Positions 1 to 10,545 of a DNA stretch of 64,000 nucleotides are shown here, in pieces. The stretch's first letter is position 1. The number at the start of each line of letters is the position of its first letter. Source of the stretch: Nereocystis luetkeana (lineage: Eukaryota; Sar; Phaeophyceae; Laminariales; Laminariaceae). The notes below the pieces were generated by a model. The model worked only from the letters and a program-made list of their open reading frames with translations. It ran no database searches and was not told the DNA's origin. The DNA lies in the NCBI GenBank assembly GCA_031213475.1, contig JARUPZ010000019.1:6535906-6599905 (forward strand), in the 5' to 3' direction. Made by a program: the position numbers and the translations under genes.

Positions 1-19
1 CAGTATGATATATTCACAC

Positions 20-450
20 CGAACACCGTTCTGCACGCCCCCGTTCACTACGGTTGCCTATACAAATCCACGAATTAATATTATTAATATAAAGCGAAGA
101 ACCAAGAACAAAGAACGCGCCAACAGACGCAACGGACAATGAAGACGAGGCTTTGACCGTACTAATATGAAAATAGCACGAATAAATCTATACTTCATTT
201 TTTATAAAATAAATCTAACCGCTCGTCGTACATATAATAGCGGTGACGTCCCCATAGCGTCCAAGAGTCTGTTGTTGACTCCCCACGGCGCATATGATAC
301 ACCCACGCCGCCGTTCCGCCCGCCCGCGCCCGCCGCGAAACCTCGAATCTCTCCAAGAACGAAGAACGAGGAGCGACTACATAAACGCATAACGGACAAC
401 GAATACTCGTACGAGGCTGTGGATGCAAAAACACAAATAAAACGTAACCG
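20..450. repeat. degenerate dispersed repeat, first block
   Basis: Two imperfect stretches of this block share word order with 3560-3900. The shared signals are strings of GAACGAAGAAC-like words, GCGGACAACGAAGACGAGG, CGTAACCGTCCATCTCA and GATACACCCACGCCGCC. No reading frame in it looks like a protein. I cannot assign a class. Confidence 0.4.
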
Positions 451-536
451 TCCATCTCATCGTATTGTTCCTATACATTCCTTGCATCAAATTGCTTAAC
501 GGGAAGCGCGAGAGCGTGAGAGTTAGCTACGAGTAC

Positions 537-720
537 ATTCGATGAAAATCGACGAGCAGTGGGAATGAATGCTGAACCCTATGCGCGACAAAAAATGAAG
601 GCACGTACCAGGGGGGAGAAGGGCAGACACCTGTGACCACGGCTTGTCCAGAAAATCGATGATAGTGAGGGTAGAACCTCCTACGAGTTGGGCTGGAAAG
701 TAAAAGTGATGATTAAAAAA
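537..720 (+). repeat. fragment of tRNA-derived SINE (family S)
   Basis: Matches the body of the SINE copies at 27424 and 56100 (ATTCGATG, CGACAAAAAATGAAGGCAC, then an A-rich end) but lacks the tRNA-like head. It is clearly older and more diverged than those two copies. Confidence 0.6.
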
Positions 721-970
721 TATTTTTTTTAAAAAATAGCACCTAAATCGTCCACGACTGACTCTCAACCTCATACCTGGTATGCCAGGATATGACACAC
801 CCACAGCGCCATCCGCACGGCCCCGCCTACCGAACCACAGTACGAGTGTTCACCACTAGTTCGAGATTTGGTCTGACTGGCTTAGGGTCAGGAGAAGGCT
901 TGCTTTGATTGGCTCAAGGTCGGGGTTGGGGTTAGGCTTAGTTATATTTGTCTCGTATACTGCTGTGGTG

Positions 971-1313
971 TGTTGCGAGGCTTAGATTGGGTAGGCGATT
1001 GGTTAACCTTTTACCTTTGGCCCAACGGACTAAGACCTCTAACAAATGGCGTCGTCGGCAGGACACGGGTCGTTGGTCGTGAGTTCGAATCTCACGTCCA
1101 CCATGAAATCGCTCTTTAAAAGAAAAGTGAGTTTCCTCATGTCAAGAATCTGAAAATGGCTTCTGGATCCCCAGAAATTGGAACCACGTGTGGTGGCGCG
1201 TCGACCCGTAAAAATCCGGTCCGTTCCAGGGGGGGGGATAATTATGAGGCTTAGATTGGGTAGGCGATTGGTTAACCTTGTACCTTTAGCCCAACGGACT
1301 AAGACCTCTAACA
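971..1313 (+). mobile_element. miniature LTR retroelement (TRIM-A), copy 1, fossil
   Basis: Two direct repeats of about 74 bp (971-1044 and about 1240-1313) begin TGTTRYGAGGC and end TCTAACA. After the left repeat comes a primer-binding-site-like word, TGGCGTCGTCGGCAGG; before the right one lies a G-rich purine tract. These are the end signals of an LTR retroelement, in a unit too small to code. A possible 4-bp target repeat GGTG flanks it. The internal part starts with a tRNA-like T-arm, GTGAGTTCGAATCTCAC. The element is old. Confidence 0.65.
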
Positions 1314-1580
1314 GGTGTGTGTCAGCCACATTATCGAATAAGTGGTCAGCCAGGTCGTCCCCGTTTCCCGTTTCCCCTCTCGTAATATTAGTTGTGTGTT
1401 TGCCATCCATCTGACAATGTTTACGACGTAGCGTGAGTGTCCAGAGCCAAAAACATGATGGAATAACAGAAAGTCCTCACCACCAAAAGCAAAGGCGTGA
1501 AGCGATGTTGCCAACAACCAAAAACTACCAAAACTTGATGCACCTCCCTTCTCTCTTAGCCCTACCCCCTCCCTCCATAT

Positions 1581-3553
1581 TGTTGAGGAAACGTTACTAT
1601 TTACCATTCCTCTATGGAGAGAGTACTTGCCCTCCTGCTCAGAAGCTCTGGAGAGGCAAGAAACCGCTAACATGAACCCCAACACGTGTGAGTAATCGAG
1701 AGTACCCAGAGTAAACACCACAGTACTATAGTCGGGCTAGCCCCCATGCTGCCTGGTCCAATGCTGATACCGTATAGCCGTGAGACCACGTTTTCTACCA
1801 TATGGCGTCGCCGGCAGGGCGTTTGTCTCGACAAGAACACGCCGGCGCCAAGCTGCTGCCGCCGGATCCCCCGAGCACGCAGTCGATTACGGTTTCGATC
1901 CCCCGGCCCCTGTGTCGCCACCGTCTGCAACTCCAGCAGCAGCCGCGCGGCGACCTAGTAGGCCACAGGTGCCCTCGCCTAGTGAGCGGCCCGCCCGACC
2001 TCCCTATTTGGCCCCCGCCGTGACCGCCCCGTCGGCCACCGTCGCGACTAAGCCTGCTCCGCCGCTTCTTGGCACGCAAAGCTCGGACGCCACCCCTCCG
2101 ACCGCCCTGCCCGAGGTGCCCTCCCCATCGAAACTCGAAATTCGCGAGCCTGTCGAGCGGTACTCACACGCTGTCTAGGCCCGCGAATAACGCGCCATAC
2201 CAGCCGGGGGTTCCACCGTCAGGAGAGTTTCGGCCCTCCCCGATTCTCTTCTCCATCATGTTTCATCCCACGAACGGCCACCTCTGTCGGAAATACGTTA
2301 TTTCGCCGAAAAATAACACCTCCGCAGGGATGACGATGGGACCCATCTGTTGGTGCGGGAGCCAATCCCGTCCCTGCGGCCGGTCTCCGCACGCCCAGTG
2401 GGTATGCAGCTTGCGTGCGAGACGACGAGCCCACGCGAATTAACGTGCCGTTCCTCGTGCGGCCGTGGATCACGCAAGCCTGCCACGCCTACGCCACCTG
2501 CCACCTTGGAGTCGCTCGCACGCTTTTGAAGCTCGAGCGTTTTTGTTTGGGGGGTCGGCGTGAACGCGAACACCGCGATGGTGATTTAGACATTGCCTCC
2601 AGTGCCAAGCGCGCACGTAAATCTCGACCGACAGCGTGCTGGCTCATTCAATCGCTCCCCTTACCGTCCGGACCTAGCGTTGCGATTAGCGTCGAATACT
2701 TCGGGTCCCTACCGGTTACGCCCAAAGGAAACTCCTGCATTCTCCTTTTCACCGACCGCTTCAGCCGGCGCGCTGACATGCACGCCGTTTCCGCGGCCGC
2801 GTTTTACGGCCGAAGACGCCGCTGGCATTCTCGTTAGCAGGTACATCCCTCTGAGGGGATGCCCCGTTAGTCTCTTCTCCCACAACGGCCTCTAAGTCTC
2901 CTCCAGCACCATCCTCCCCGTCTGCGCCCACCTTCTGCTACGTACAGGGCCCGTGATCATCACTGGTGACTCGACAAGATCTCCCCTCAACGACCGCCAA
3001 CTACATCATCCCCTCTTGGACGATCTTGGACTAATCACGCTCAAGCTCGTGCTCCCTACGCTGGGTGCACTCTCCGGCTTGCCGTCTTCCCAGCATTTAT
3101 TATCGTGTCATTTATGGTTCACAGTCTGCTTTCTGTAGGCTGCAGATTTTAACCGGCTTTTGCTTTGTAAGTTACGGAGATATGGGAGTGGGTTGTGAAG
3201 CGCAGTATCTTCGATCCATTTCTGCGAATTTTCCGGATGGATTTTGCACCCATCTGATTCTCTATGCATCGGCATACACAGCTCTGCGAGGTGGGCTTGT
3301 GTCATAGTATCCCCGCTTCCCCTCTATGTGGTGGAGGCGTTGCCATAGATAATTCCTCTTTGGAGAGGAATACTTGCCCTCCTGCTCAGAAGCTCCGGAG
3401 AAGCAAGAAACGGCCAATACGAACCTTTGAACCCAACACGTGTGAATGAGTGATCGAGAGTAACCAGAGTAAAATCTGCTCGGTAGTCGGGCTTTCCCCC
3501 ATTTCGCCTTATCCTATGCTGATACCGTAGTCGTAAGGCCACGCTTCCTAGCA
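1581..3553 (+). mobile_element. Ty3/gypsy LTR retrotransposon fossil, internally deleted
   Basis: Direct repeats of about 220 bp at 1581-1800 and 3329-3553 share long stretches such as ACTTGCCCTCCTGCTCAGAA at roughly 80 percent identity, so the insertion is old. The left repeat is followed at once by TATGGCGTCGCCGGCAGG, nearly the same primer-binding word as in TRIM-A. Between about 2640 and 2900 the translation resembles a Ty3/gypsy integrase core (LLFTDRFSRRADMHAV; RYIPLRGCPVS). The element is much shorter than a whole gypsy element and plainly broken. Confidence 0.75.
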
Positions 3554-3559
3554 CAGCCC

Positions 3560-3900
3560 TCCACCGCAAGCCCACGAATCACGCGAAGAACTAGGAACCA
3601 AGAACCACAAGAACGGACAGCGAACCACGAACAAGCGAAAAGCGGACAACGAAGACGAGGCTTTTCGACGCAAGCTAAAAATGTAACCGTTCGTCTCACC
3701 TTGTCGCCCCCATATAGCGTCTATCGTCTATTTTGACTGACACCCAACGCCACGTACCAGGATACCCCTGGTAAATGATACACTCAACACCGCCATCCGC
3801 ACGCCTATACTCCACCCACCGCGAACCCACGAATAGCCTCACGAATATCACGAGACGAAAAACGAACAACGAACAACCGACAAACGCAAAGCGTACGAAG
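3560..3900. repeat. degenerate dispersed repeat, second block
   Basis: Shares GCGGACAACGAAGACGAGG, GTAACCGTTCGTCTCA, and CACCGCCATCCGCACG with positions 20-850. It starts just beyond the right LTR at 3553. No coding signal is seen. Confidence 0.4.
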
Positions 3901-3929
3901 AAAAAAAAACGAAGCTGCAGTTAGGGTCA

Positions 3930-4156
3930 TTCTTATCGGAGAGCTTTTTATCCAAATTTTCGACATTTTTTTCGCGCAATTTTTCCATCTTCCATATTTT
4001 CTTGTTTTTTTTCCAAATATTGGAATGTTAACGAACTTGATCTTTTTGGTTCTGGAGAATTTCACGAATAGTGACAGAACGCCTCCGTATATTGATACAT
4101 ATCTCCAATTATTTCCAAGCTTTGGAAATTATGGAAAAGACGCTCTCCGATAAGAA
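3930..4156. mobile_element. MITE with TTCTTATCGGAGAGC ends
   Basis: The ends are inverted copies of TTCTTATCGGAGAGC around an AT-rich core of about 195 bp with no reading frame. A target-site duplication is not obvious, so the superfamily is open. Confidence 0.6.
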
Positions 4157-4261
4157 CGAATCTTACAAGAATCTTATATTTCCAGGCGCCCGAGGAAACT
4201 CGAGGAAAAGTTTCAATGACTAACACTACGTTTTTTATTTGTTTTGGCCCTCCGAGGTCCT

Positions 4262-4325
4262 GGAGGGAGGGGGGGTACTCGATAGGAGGGATCTACTCGA
4301 TGTCATGTATGGCCGTAGTCGTATG
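4262..4325 (-). mobile_element. C-tailed SINE, 3' fragment
   Basis: Reverse complement of the SINE 3' end (CTACGGCCAT, ATCGAGTAC) followed by the C tail, seen here as a G run. It abuts the C tail of the LINE piece at 4326. Confidence 0.65.
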
Positions 4326-5130
4326 GGGGGGGGGGGGGGCGTACTCATGCTTTGCTTGCCTTAGTGATTTGGCCATTGACCACGCACCCCTTTTTAGATG
4401 GAGCACCGTTCCTACTCCTATGAGAGACACCTCCAACAATTGGGCGCTCACTACGTTGTTTCCATTTATTGCATAGAAACGTTTAGCTAATCTTATCCCT
4501 TTCCTGTTTGGCCGCCTGTGGCCACCATCTATCTCCTAAGATAGCGATCGTTTTCTCGCTGCTATCTAGTGTGCCAAACTCCTCCATGTCACATTCGGCT
4601 ATTTCCCTCATCTCCTCTTCTAACACATCCCGTTCCTCCTTGTATATTTCACATTCTCCTGCTATGTGCGTTCAACTCTTTATTGCCTGGCCACGCGGAC
4701 ACACCTGTGCATCTATTTCTTCCTCCTCCCGGCTACTGGTAGACCTCTTTCTTCTTTCTGGCAGGTCCAGGTCACCTACACAAAAGCGCAGTTTCAGCGT
4801 TTTCGCGAAGTCTATTGGGCCATACAGATACGTTTTCATTCCTATACCTTCCCTCAATCCCCGGTATATCTCTAAGTGTTTCTTTTCCGATGCCACCTTG
4901 TTTTTTAGCGCTCGCCTTTCCCTTCTTTCTATCCTTTCTTACGCTTCTGCTTCGTACCTCTCAAACTTCCCAGCGGACATCACCTCTCCTTAGTTTACCC
5001 CTTTATCCTTCCAAACTTTCTCAACTACCGCTACCCCACCTTATGCCAGCTCGCTCTTTTGTTATTTTATCCCCTCAAAGCTCTATCAACCATGGCTGGC
5101 AACCTCTTTTTTGGCATGTTCCTTACTTTA
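4326..5130 (-). mobile_element. LINE 3' end with C tail, 5'-truncated
   Basis: On the minus strand this encodes the C-terminal tail of a non-LTR reverse transcriptase: a CPRG...TH...GEC zinc-knuckle-like motif followed by YKEERDVLEEEM, as in the tail of many LINE ORF2 proteins. The 3' UTR carries GCGTGGTCAATGGTCAAAT and ends in GAGTAC plus a C run of about 14. The sister copy is at 36884-37400. Reverse-transcriptase core motifs are absent because the 5' part is missing, and the frame is not open throughout. Confidence 0.7.
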
Positions 5131-5182
5131 TATTGCGATTTCGACTTTCTCATATATCTATTTGTCTTGAGTGGGTGCGTAT

Positions 5183-5245
5183 GGGGGGGGGGGGGTGTTC
5201 GATACGAGAGATGTACTCGATCTCATGCATCGTCGTAGTCGTATG
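5183..5245 (-). mobile_element. C-tailed SINE, 3' fragment
   Basis: Minus-strand 3' end with the C tail at 5187-5197. It lies head to tail with the copy at 5252. Confidence 0.6.
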
Positions 5246-5251
5246 GCCATA

Positions 5252-5360
5252 GCGCGGGGGGGGTACTCGATATCATGCATGGCCGTAGTCGTATGACCAT
5301 AGACCCTTGCATGCCTACAATGCCGGGACGGAGCACGTCGGGTTTCACCAACCAGGCAGA
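5252..5360 (-). mobile_element. C-tailed SINE, 5'-truncated
   Basis: The minus strand carries GGTGAAACCCGACGTGCTCC, CGGCATTGTAGG and CGAGTAC, with the tail as a short G run on this strand. Confidence 0.65.
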
Positions 5361-5694
5361 CGTTGTTTGCACATAGCCCTCGGGGGGGGAGGGGGGTGGG
5401 GGGGAGCCAGCCACACTAACATCAAGTGATCCGCTGAGGGGGCCGAGTAGGGGATGGGAAATAGCAATCCCCTCCCCCACGAACACCTCACGATGTCCTT
5501 GTAACCCGGTGGCGCATACCGTACTACATTCCAGCCGTTGGAGGGTCGAGTTCTTCACCTCATATTTAATCGATGCTCGGAAACTTGCAGAAAGGCTTCG
5601 TTGTGCATGTCTGGACGGGGCAGTGCATCATATTTGTGTTTGTGGAAGGTTGTATGGCGATATGCCGTTTTTTTTCGGCCGACTAGGGAAGGGG

Positions 5695-5750
5695 AGGAGG
5701 GGGGGGGGGGTGTACCCAATATCATGCATGGCCGTTGTCGTATGGCCATA
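5695..5750 (-). mobile_element. C-tailed SINE, short 3' fragment
   Basis: Only the last 45 or so bases of the element plus its tail are left; a second G run of about 18 follows at 5755. Confidence 0.55.
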
Positions 5751-6149
5751 GGAAGGGGGGGGGGGGGGGGGGGGTCATCAGGGTTTGCCTTTGAGGCACC
5801 TGATGACATTACCGTGCAAGCGAACTGCTGCGCTTAAGACTTTACCCCCGGATTGGCACTTTGAACCCGCAGTGGGCCCTTCCCATTTGGCACCCTGCTC
5901 GCACTCACAAGGTGTAGAACTGCAATCAGACCTCTGCAAGATGCCGCCCGAGGTCCATCGAACACCCTGATCCCAGGCACTTCACCATGCCAAGCGCAGC
6001 TCGCATGCACGATATTCTCATATGGCGCCTGCAAATATAATGGACCGTAATAGCCAGCCGTCTGTCTGTATGAGTGATGCCCAATGAAACGTACCCCCCC
6101 CCCCCCCCCATCCCCTGTGTACATGGTAAGGCGCCCACGAGGCGGTTAC

Positions 6150-6516
6150 ATAGTATACTGTACCCGTTGCTGTCTCTGGAAGTGGCCACACCAGAAAATA
6201 AATCAATTCGTTGACACAGTCATTCATTCATTCATATGCAAGAAAATCCGCCTCGGAAAAATAAATCAGTTCGTTGACGCTGTCATTCATTCATGTGCAA
6301 GAAAGTCCGCCTCAATAGCGGTTCTTAGTAGGTTGCAGCTCATGCTTCAAGGTGACTCGCTCAACCTCCCCACGGCGCTTCGCGCTTGGTGCTAGCAATG
6401 TCTGCCTGGTCGGTGAAAACCCGACGTGCTCTGTCCCGGCACTGTAGGGATGCGGGGTCTATGGTCACACGACTACGGCCATGCATGACACGAGTACTGT
6501 ACCTCCCCCCCCCCTC
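6150..6516 (+). mobile_element. C-tailed SINE, near full length
   Basis: One of two long copies. It starts near GTTGCTGTCTCTGG, contains an internal tandem duplication of an AAATAAATCA-TTCGTTGACA segment (6196-6300), then CCTGGTCGGTGAAAACCC, GTAGGGATGCG, GACTACGGCCATGCATGA, CGAGTAC and a C-rich tail. No tRNA-type A and B boxes are seen, so the head may be LINE-derived or of another origin. Confidence 0.65.
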
Positions 6517-7038
6517 CCTTGCCCCCGCTCCCCTCCCCCCCCATCCTTCTTGTGCCACGTACGAGCCACTCGTACCGTAGAAGAACAAACTACTTCTCCT
6601 CCGCTCCTTCCGGTGGGAAAATGGCAGATTTAGACCATTTGCGAGTTATTTACTGTACGCTGAGTCATCATGTGGTACGTACAGCAGTAGTACCAGGCTT
6701 GTGTTGGGCACGCGCGAGATACGGAGAAGACATTTGCTCTTTGAGTACAGTAGCATGGGAACAAACAATCACGACGGCAACATGTATCGCGTTTGTGTCA
6801 GAAACAACATTGCTACAGCAAAATAAACACGAAGTTTATGCAGCGAGGGTAGGGTTGTCGGGTTCAACATCTTCTAATTAAAGTACCGCTTCCTGTTACA
6901 TGTATATATACTCAGTATGAATACTTGCTTACTTGCTTCACCGCTCTGACTATCTTTCCATCGTCTAGTCATACGCACGCGTTCGAGCTCCACCATAACA
7001 ATAACACAAATATTTGTGGGGCCTTTGCTCCAAGCCTA
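6517..7038. other. no gene recognised
   Basis: I see no recognisable gene. It contains TACAGCAGTA near 6689, one of six copies of that 10-mer in the window. Confidence 0.4.
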
Positions 7039-7143
7039 TTACGGGGGACCATAGTTAATAGGACCAAATATTGTGAGTAAAAATAGGTAAATATATATAT
7101 TTTTGTGTGGATCATAGGTCCTATTAACTACGGTCCCCCGTAA
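7039..7143. mobile_element. palindromic MITE family A, copy 1
   Basis: Typical member of the commonest element here: 105 bp, ends TTACGGGGGACC/GGTCCCCCGTAA, flanked by a TA repeat at 7037-7038 and 7144-7145. The arms are inverted copies of about 30 bp with ATAGTTAATAGGACC inside, around an AT-rich loop containing AAATATTG. TA targets point to Tc1/mariner-type mobilisation. No coding capacity. Confidence 0.85.
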
Positions 7144-7166
7144 TAGTGCAATGAGCACGTCAGACG

Positions 7167-7397
7167 CTTTCTACGATAGAGGTGGCGCTTTCTGGTTTCT
7201 GAATGACGGGCCTCCTTAACCCAGAATCGTCGGAACGTCAATCTTGTTGTGAAAAATGACGTTTTTGTATGCTTGGGCCATGGGATTGTTCATCGGGAAG
7301 CAATTTGATTTTTGCTGAGGTCAGTTCCCGGGCGAGGTATGGAGCTCCTCAAGTGAGGAGCCTCAGAAATTTTAGGGTGAGCCTCTACCGTAGAACG
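7167..7397. mobile_element. MITE family C (TTCTACGATAGAGG ends), copy 1
   Basis: Inverted ends of about 17 bp (GCGTTCTACGATAGAGG in the sister copy) surround about 200 bp. A second copy at 52922-53165 shares GGGCGAGGTATGGAGCTCCT and AGGAGCCTCAGAAA near its right end. No reading frame of note. Confidence 0.7.
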
Positions 7398-7555
7398 CCT
7401 CGTCACGTAGTAGACTGCTGTGTCGCTGCACCTTTTCTTTATGTCCATATCGTGATTCTCATTCGATATCATATCAAATATCACAAGTAGTGATTACGGG
7501 CGGATACTGAAGACTAACCAGTATCCCTTTTTGGGAACCTCAGAAAACGAGAAGT

Positions 7556-8025
7556 TGTTATGAGGCTTAGATTGGGTAGGCGATTGGTTAACCTTTTACC
7601 TTACTTAGCCCAACGGACTATTACAGGGGACCATAGTTAATAGGACCAAATATTGTTAGTGACAAAGGTTAAATATATAGGTCTTTATGTATACCATAGG
7701 TCCTATTAACTATGGTCCCCCGTAATATTAATAGAACCTTCACGTATGGCGACGACGGCAAGACATATGGGTCGTGTGGTCGTGAGTTCGAATCTCACGT
7801 CCACCATGAAATCGCTTTTTCAAAGATCAAGTGAGTTTCCTCATGTCAAGAACCTGAAAAATGCTTCTGGATCCCCAGAAGTTGGAACGGCGTGTGGTGG
7901 CGCGTCGACCCGTAAAATCCGGTCCGTTCCAGGGGGGGAGAGTGTTATGAGGCTTCGATTGGGTAGGCGATTGGTTGCGATTGGTTAACCTTTTACCTTT
8001 AGCCCAGCGGACTAAGACCTTCACA
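7556..8025 (+). mobile_element. miniature LTR retroelement (TRIM-A), copy 2, fossil
   Basis: Left repeat starts TGTTATGAGGC at 7556; right repeat 7943-8025 starts the same way and ends TTCACA. The left repeat is interrupted by a MITE-A insertion (7621-7725), which accounts for its length. The internal part has TGGCGACGACGGCAAG (primer-site position), the tRNA-like T-arm GTGAGTTCGAATCTCAC, and AGGGGGGGAGAG just before the right repeat. Non-coding. Confidence 0.7.
7621..7725. mobile_element. palindromic MITE family A, copy 2, nested in TRIM-A
   Basis: 105 bp with TA repeats at both ends, sitting inside the left LTR of the TRIM-A element, so it inserted later than that element. Confidence 0.85.
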
Positions 8026-8175
8026 TATGGCAGTAGCACGAGGGTGCATACGTAACCGTCTACAGCAGTACGCGACAAGTGTGTCCCGAACTTGGGAGTT
8101 TAGGATTTTCACCCTGAGATTCGTGTTTCAGTCTACCGGTGTAGGTTTTAAAAATCTACAGCTTTAACTATAAGT

Positions 8176-8240
8176 GATCAATGTTGAAGATCGTGCTGCA
8201 CATTGTCGGATGGCAAGGGAAACGATAATAATTGAAATAA
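8176..8240. repeat. short dispersed repeat G, copy 1
   Basis: AGTGATCAATGTTGAAGATC followed by GTGCTGCACATTGTCGGATG. Related copies lie at 8780-8845, 10857-10925 (right half only) and 15648-15715. Class unknown; the copies look like one end of a larger element. Confidence 0.5.
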
Positions 8241-8779
8241 CCATGAATTTGTCCCCAGCAAGGAACGTCGCTTAGAATCCTGTAGAACAGCCCATGCTCA
8301 GCGTTGACATCACCATAAGCCGCGAGCCTTGGCCAACATACGTGGGAGACTATAAACTGCTGCCGCGTACTGTATCATACCTGGTAGTATAGGAGTAGCG
8401 CGTACACTGGTTATATGAAAGTGCATGTATATGTACGTCATCCTTTTTCCAAGTCCCCAAATTCTGGGTCTTTACAGGCCTCCCAGGGGGATAGCTGAGG
8501 GTATGGGCCCGCCAACAGAAACACCCAGTTGGAGCGAGGCTTGAAAAAGAACATGTAGTGACACCAATCATATAAGCAACCCTCAAGTATAGGCTATTGT
8601 ATAGGGTTTAGTGTAGACATCTCCGCTGAGCACGATTTATCCATCGATATTCGCAATGAGAAGGAAAGAGCAACGACAGCAAAGGAGGTAGACAAGCCGA
8701 AAGTACGTACAGAAGAGAGGTAGACTTGGTGCATGGGTTTCCTTTAGTTTCCGAGGTTTTCTTTCTTTCGGCAAAGTCA

Positions 8780-8845
8780 GGAGTGATCAATGTAGAAGAT
8801 CATGCTGCACATTGCCGGATGGAAAGAGAAATAATAAATAATATT
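8780..8845. repeat. short dispersed repeat G, copy 2
   Basis: AGTGATCAATGTAGAAGATC and GCTGCACATTGCCGGATGG, close to copy 1 and followed by AT-rich sequence. Confidence 0.5.
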
Positions 8846-8930
8846 TATTTCGTACAGCGCCCTCCAGCGGTGCGTGAGCCTTGAATTTTTGTTGGGTTCG
8901 TTGTTCTCGGTAGGCCCTATACGAAGTATG

Positions 8931-8932
<2 letters not shown>

Positions 8933-8967
<35 letters not shown>
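8933..8967. repeat. CTG trinucleotide repeat
   Basis: About eleven CTG units. They lie in a stretch (8850-9590) where no protein family could be recognised. Confidence 0.8.
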
Positions 8968-9589
8968 ACCAAAGAAGCAAGAGCAGAAGCAAAGCAAGAG
9001 GGTCATGTGATATGCTGCGCGCGCGTTGTGCCATCGTATCTCCTCCCTGGAGGCTGCGCTACCGCTCCTTCGGAAGGACGAAACCGACCATTCTCCGCTT
9101 CTGTCTGAAGTCAGGAGGTGCACCTGGGCGAGGCAAGAAGAAAGAGAGGGCTACAGCAGTAGACGTTACCAACTATCTGTCGCGTGGGAGCGAACAACCA
9201 AACCAAGCAAAACTAACCACAGCGTAGCCACGAGACCAAACCTGCAGACATTTACAGCTTGGTTCGTTTCGCCTCTTGGCTTTCTTCGTTACTTTTCGGA
9301 GAAATGTTTCTGGGTGGTCAACGATTTTGAAGCTCACCGTACGTATGCCGCAATATGATCGGATGGCAAAACGATACAACAAGGATTGTACCCGTCCCGC
9401 ACTGCTTCATCGTATTCTGGCTCCACAAAAAACGTTCAAGTTTTGGAACGACCCGGGTAATCCGACCCCAAAAATCTGAGAATGTGTGACCTTAGCAGCC
9501 GTCTACAGCAACCGTAGTGTGAGCGGGCTGCCGTTCGAATAGTGCCGCTCAGCGTGAGTGCCGTACCTCCCATCTTGGACGCTAAAAGT

Positions 9590-9783
9590 GAAGGGTGGGG
9601 GAGAAGAGGAAGCAGAGGGGAGACGGGGGGGGGCAGCGGGCGCGGAACGGGGGAGGGGGGGCGGGAAGGGATCGGAGGGGGGTGGGGGGGGGGGGGGGGG
9701 GGTGAGGAGGGGAGGTAGCGGGGTAGGAATCGTGGGGGGAGGGCGCGGGAAAGGGGGGGGGGGGGGGGAAAGGGCGCGCGGGA
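9590..9783. repeat. G-rich tract at a SINE tail
   Basis: About 190 bp almost purely of G with A and occasional T, ending at the tail of the minus-strand SINE at 9784. It is many times longer than a fresh tail, so it looks like an expanded and degraded C tail. Strong quadruplex potential. The long open frames across it are composition artefacts. Confidence 0.7.
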
Positions 9784-10080
9784 GGGGGGGGGGGGTACTC
9801 GTATCATGCATGACCGTAGTCGTATGACTACAGGCCCTCGCATCCCTACAATGCCGGGACGGAGCACGTCGGGCTTTCACCGGCCAAGCAGACATTGCTT
9901 GCACCAAGCGTGAAGTGCCGCCGTGAGGTGTCCGGCGGATCGCATAAAGCGTGAGGTGCATCCTACTAAGAACCGCTTGTGAGGCGGATTTTTTTTCATA
10001 TGGATGACGTCGTCAATGGATTGATATGTTTTCTGGTGTGACCACTTCCAGAGACAGCACTAGGAGTACAGCGTGGGCGG
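9784..10080 (-). mobile_element. C-tailed SINE, near full length
   Basis: Reading the minus strand from 10080: GCTGTCTCTGGAAGTGG, ATCCGCCTCACAAGCGG, GAAAGCCCGACGTGCTCC, GTAGGGATGCGAGGG, GACTACGGTCATGCATGA, then the C tail. With 6150-6516 it defines the full-length element (about 290-300 bp plus tail). Confidence 0.7.
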
Positions 10081-10107
10081 GGATTGGGGGGATAACGGGG
10101 GGTAGTG

Positions 10108-10545
10108 GGGGGGGTGTACTCATGTCATGATGGCCGTAGTCACATAGGGGTGGGGGCGTGTAGTGGAGGAAGGGCGGTGTGAGGGGGGGAAGGGGGGTAG
10201 TCGGGGGGGGGGGGGGGGGGTAGTGGGTGGGTGGGCGGGGGCAGTGCGTGTGGGTGGGTAGTGAGAGGATGGGGGGGGGTAGTAGACGGGTCGCGCGTTA
10301 GTGGGCGGCTAGGGGAAGTATCGGTAGTTGGGGGAGGGGATTGGGGAGAGGGGGTGGTGGGGCGGCAGTCGGGGGGAGAAAGGGGGGTAACGCGGGGGGG
10401 AGGGTAGTGGCGGGGTGAAAATGAGGGGGGATGGAAAGGGGTTACGGCGGTGGAGAACGGAGGGAATAGGGGGGTAGTGGTGAGGGGGGGGGTCAGTAGG
10501 GGGGGTAGAGGAAAATCGAGGTCGGGGGGGGGGGGGGGGTATGAC
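10108..10545. repeat. SINE 3' scrap and 400-bp G-rich tract
   Basis: A minus-strand SINE end (10108-10146) is joined to about 400 bp of G-rich sequence full of GGGGGG runs. Low complexity; no gene. Confidence 0.65.

Noticed and set aside
1045-1106. tRNA gene
   Set aside because: A T-arm followed by CCA-like bases is present, but no matching acceptor strand or anticodon arm exists upstream and the unit is repeated inside a miniature LTR element.
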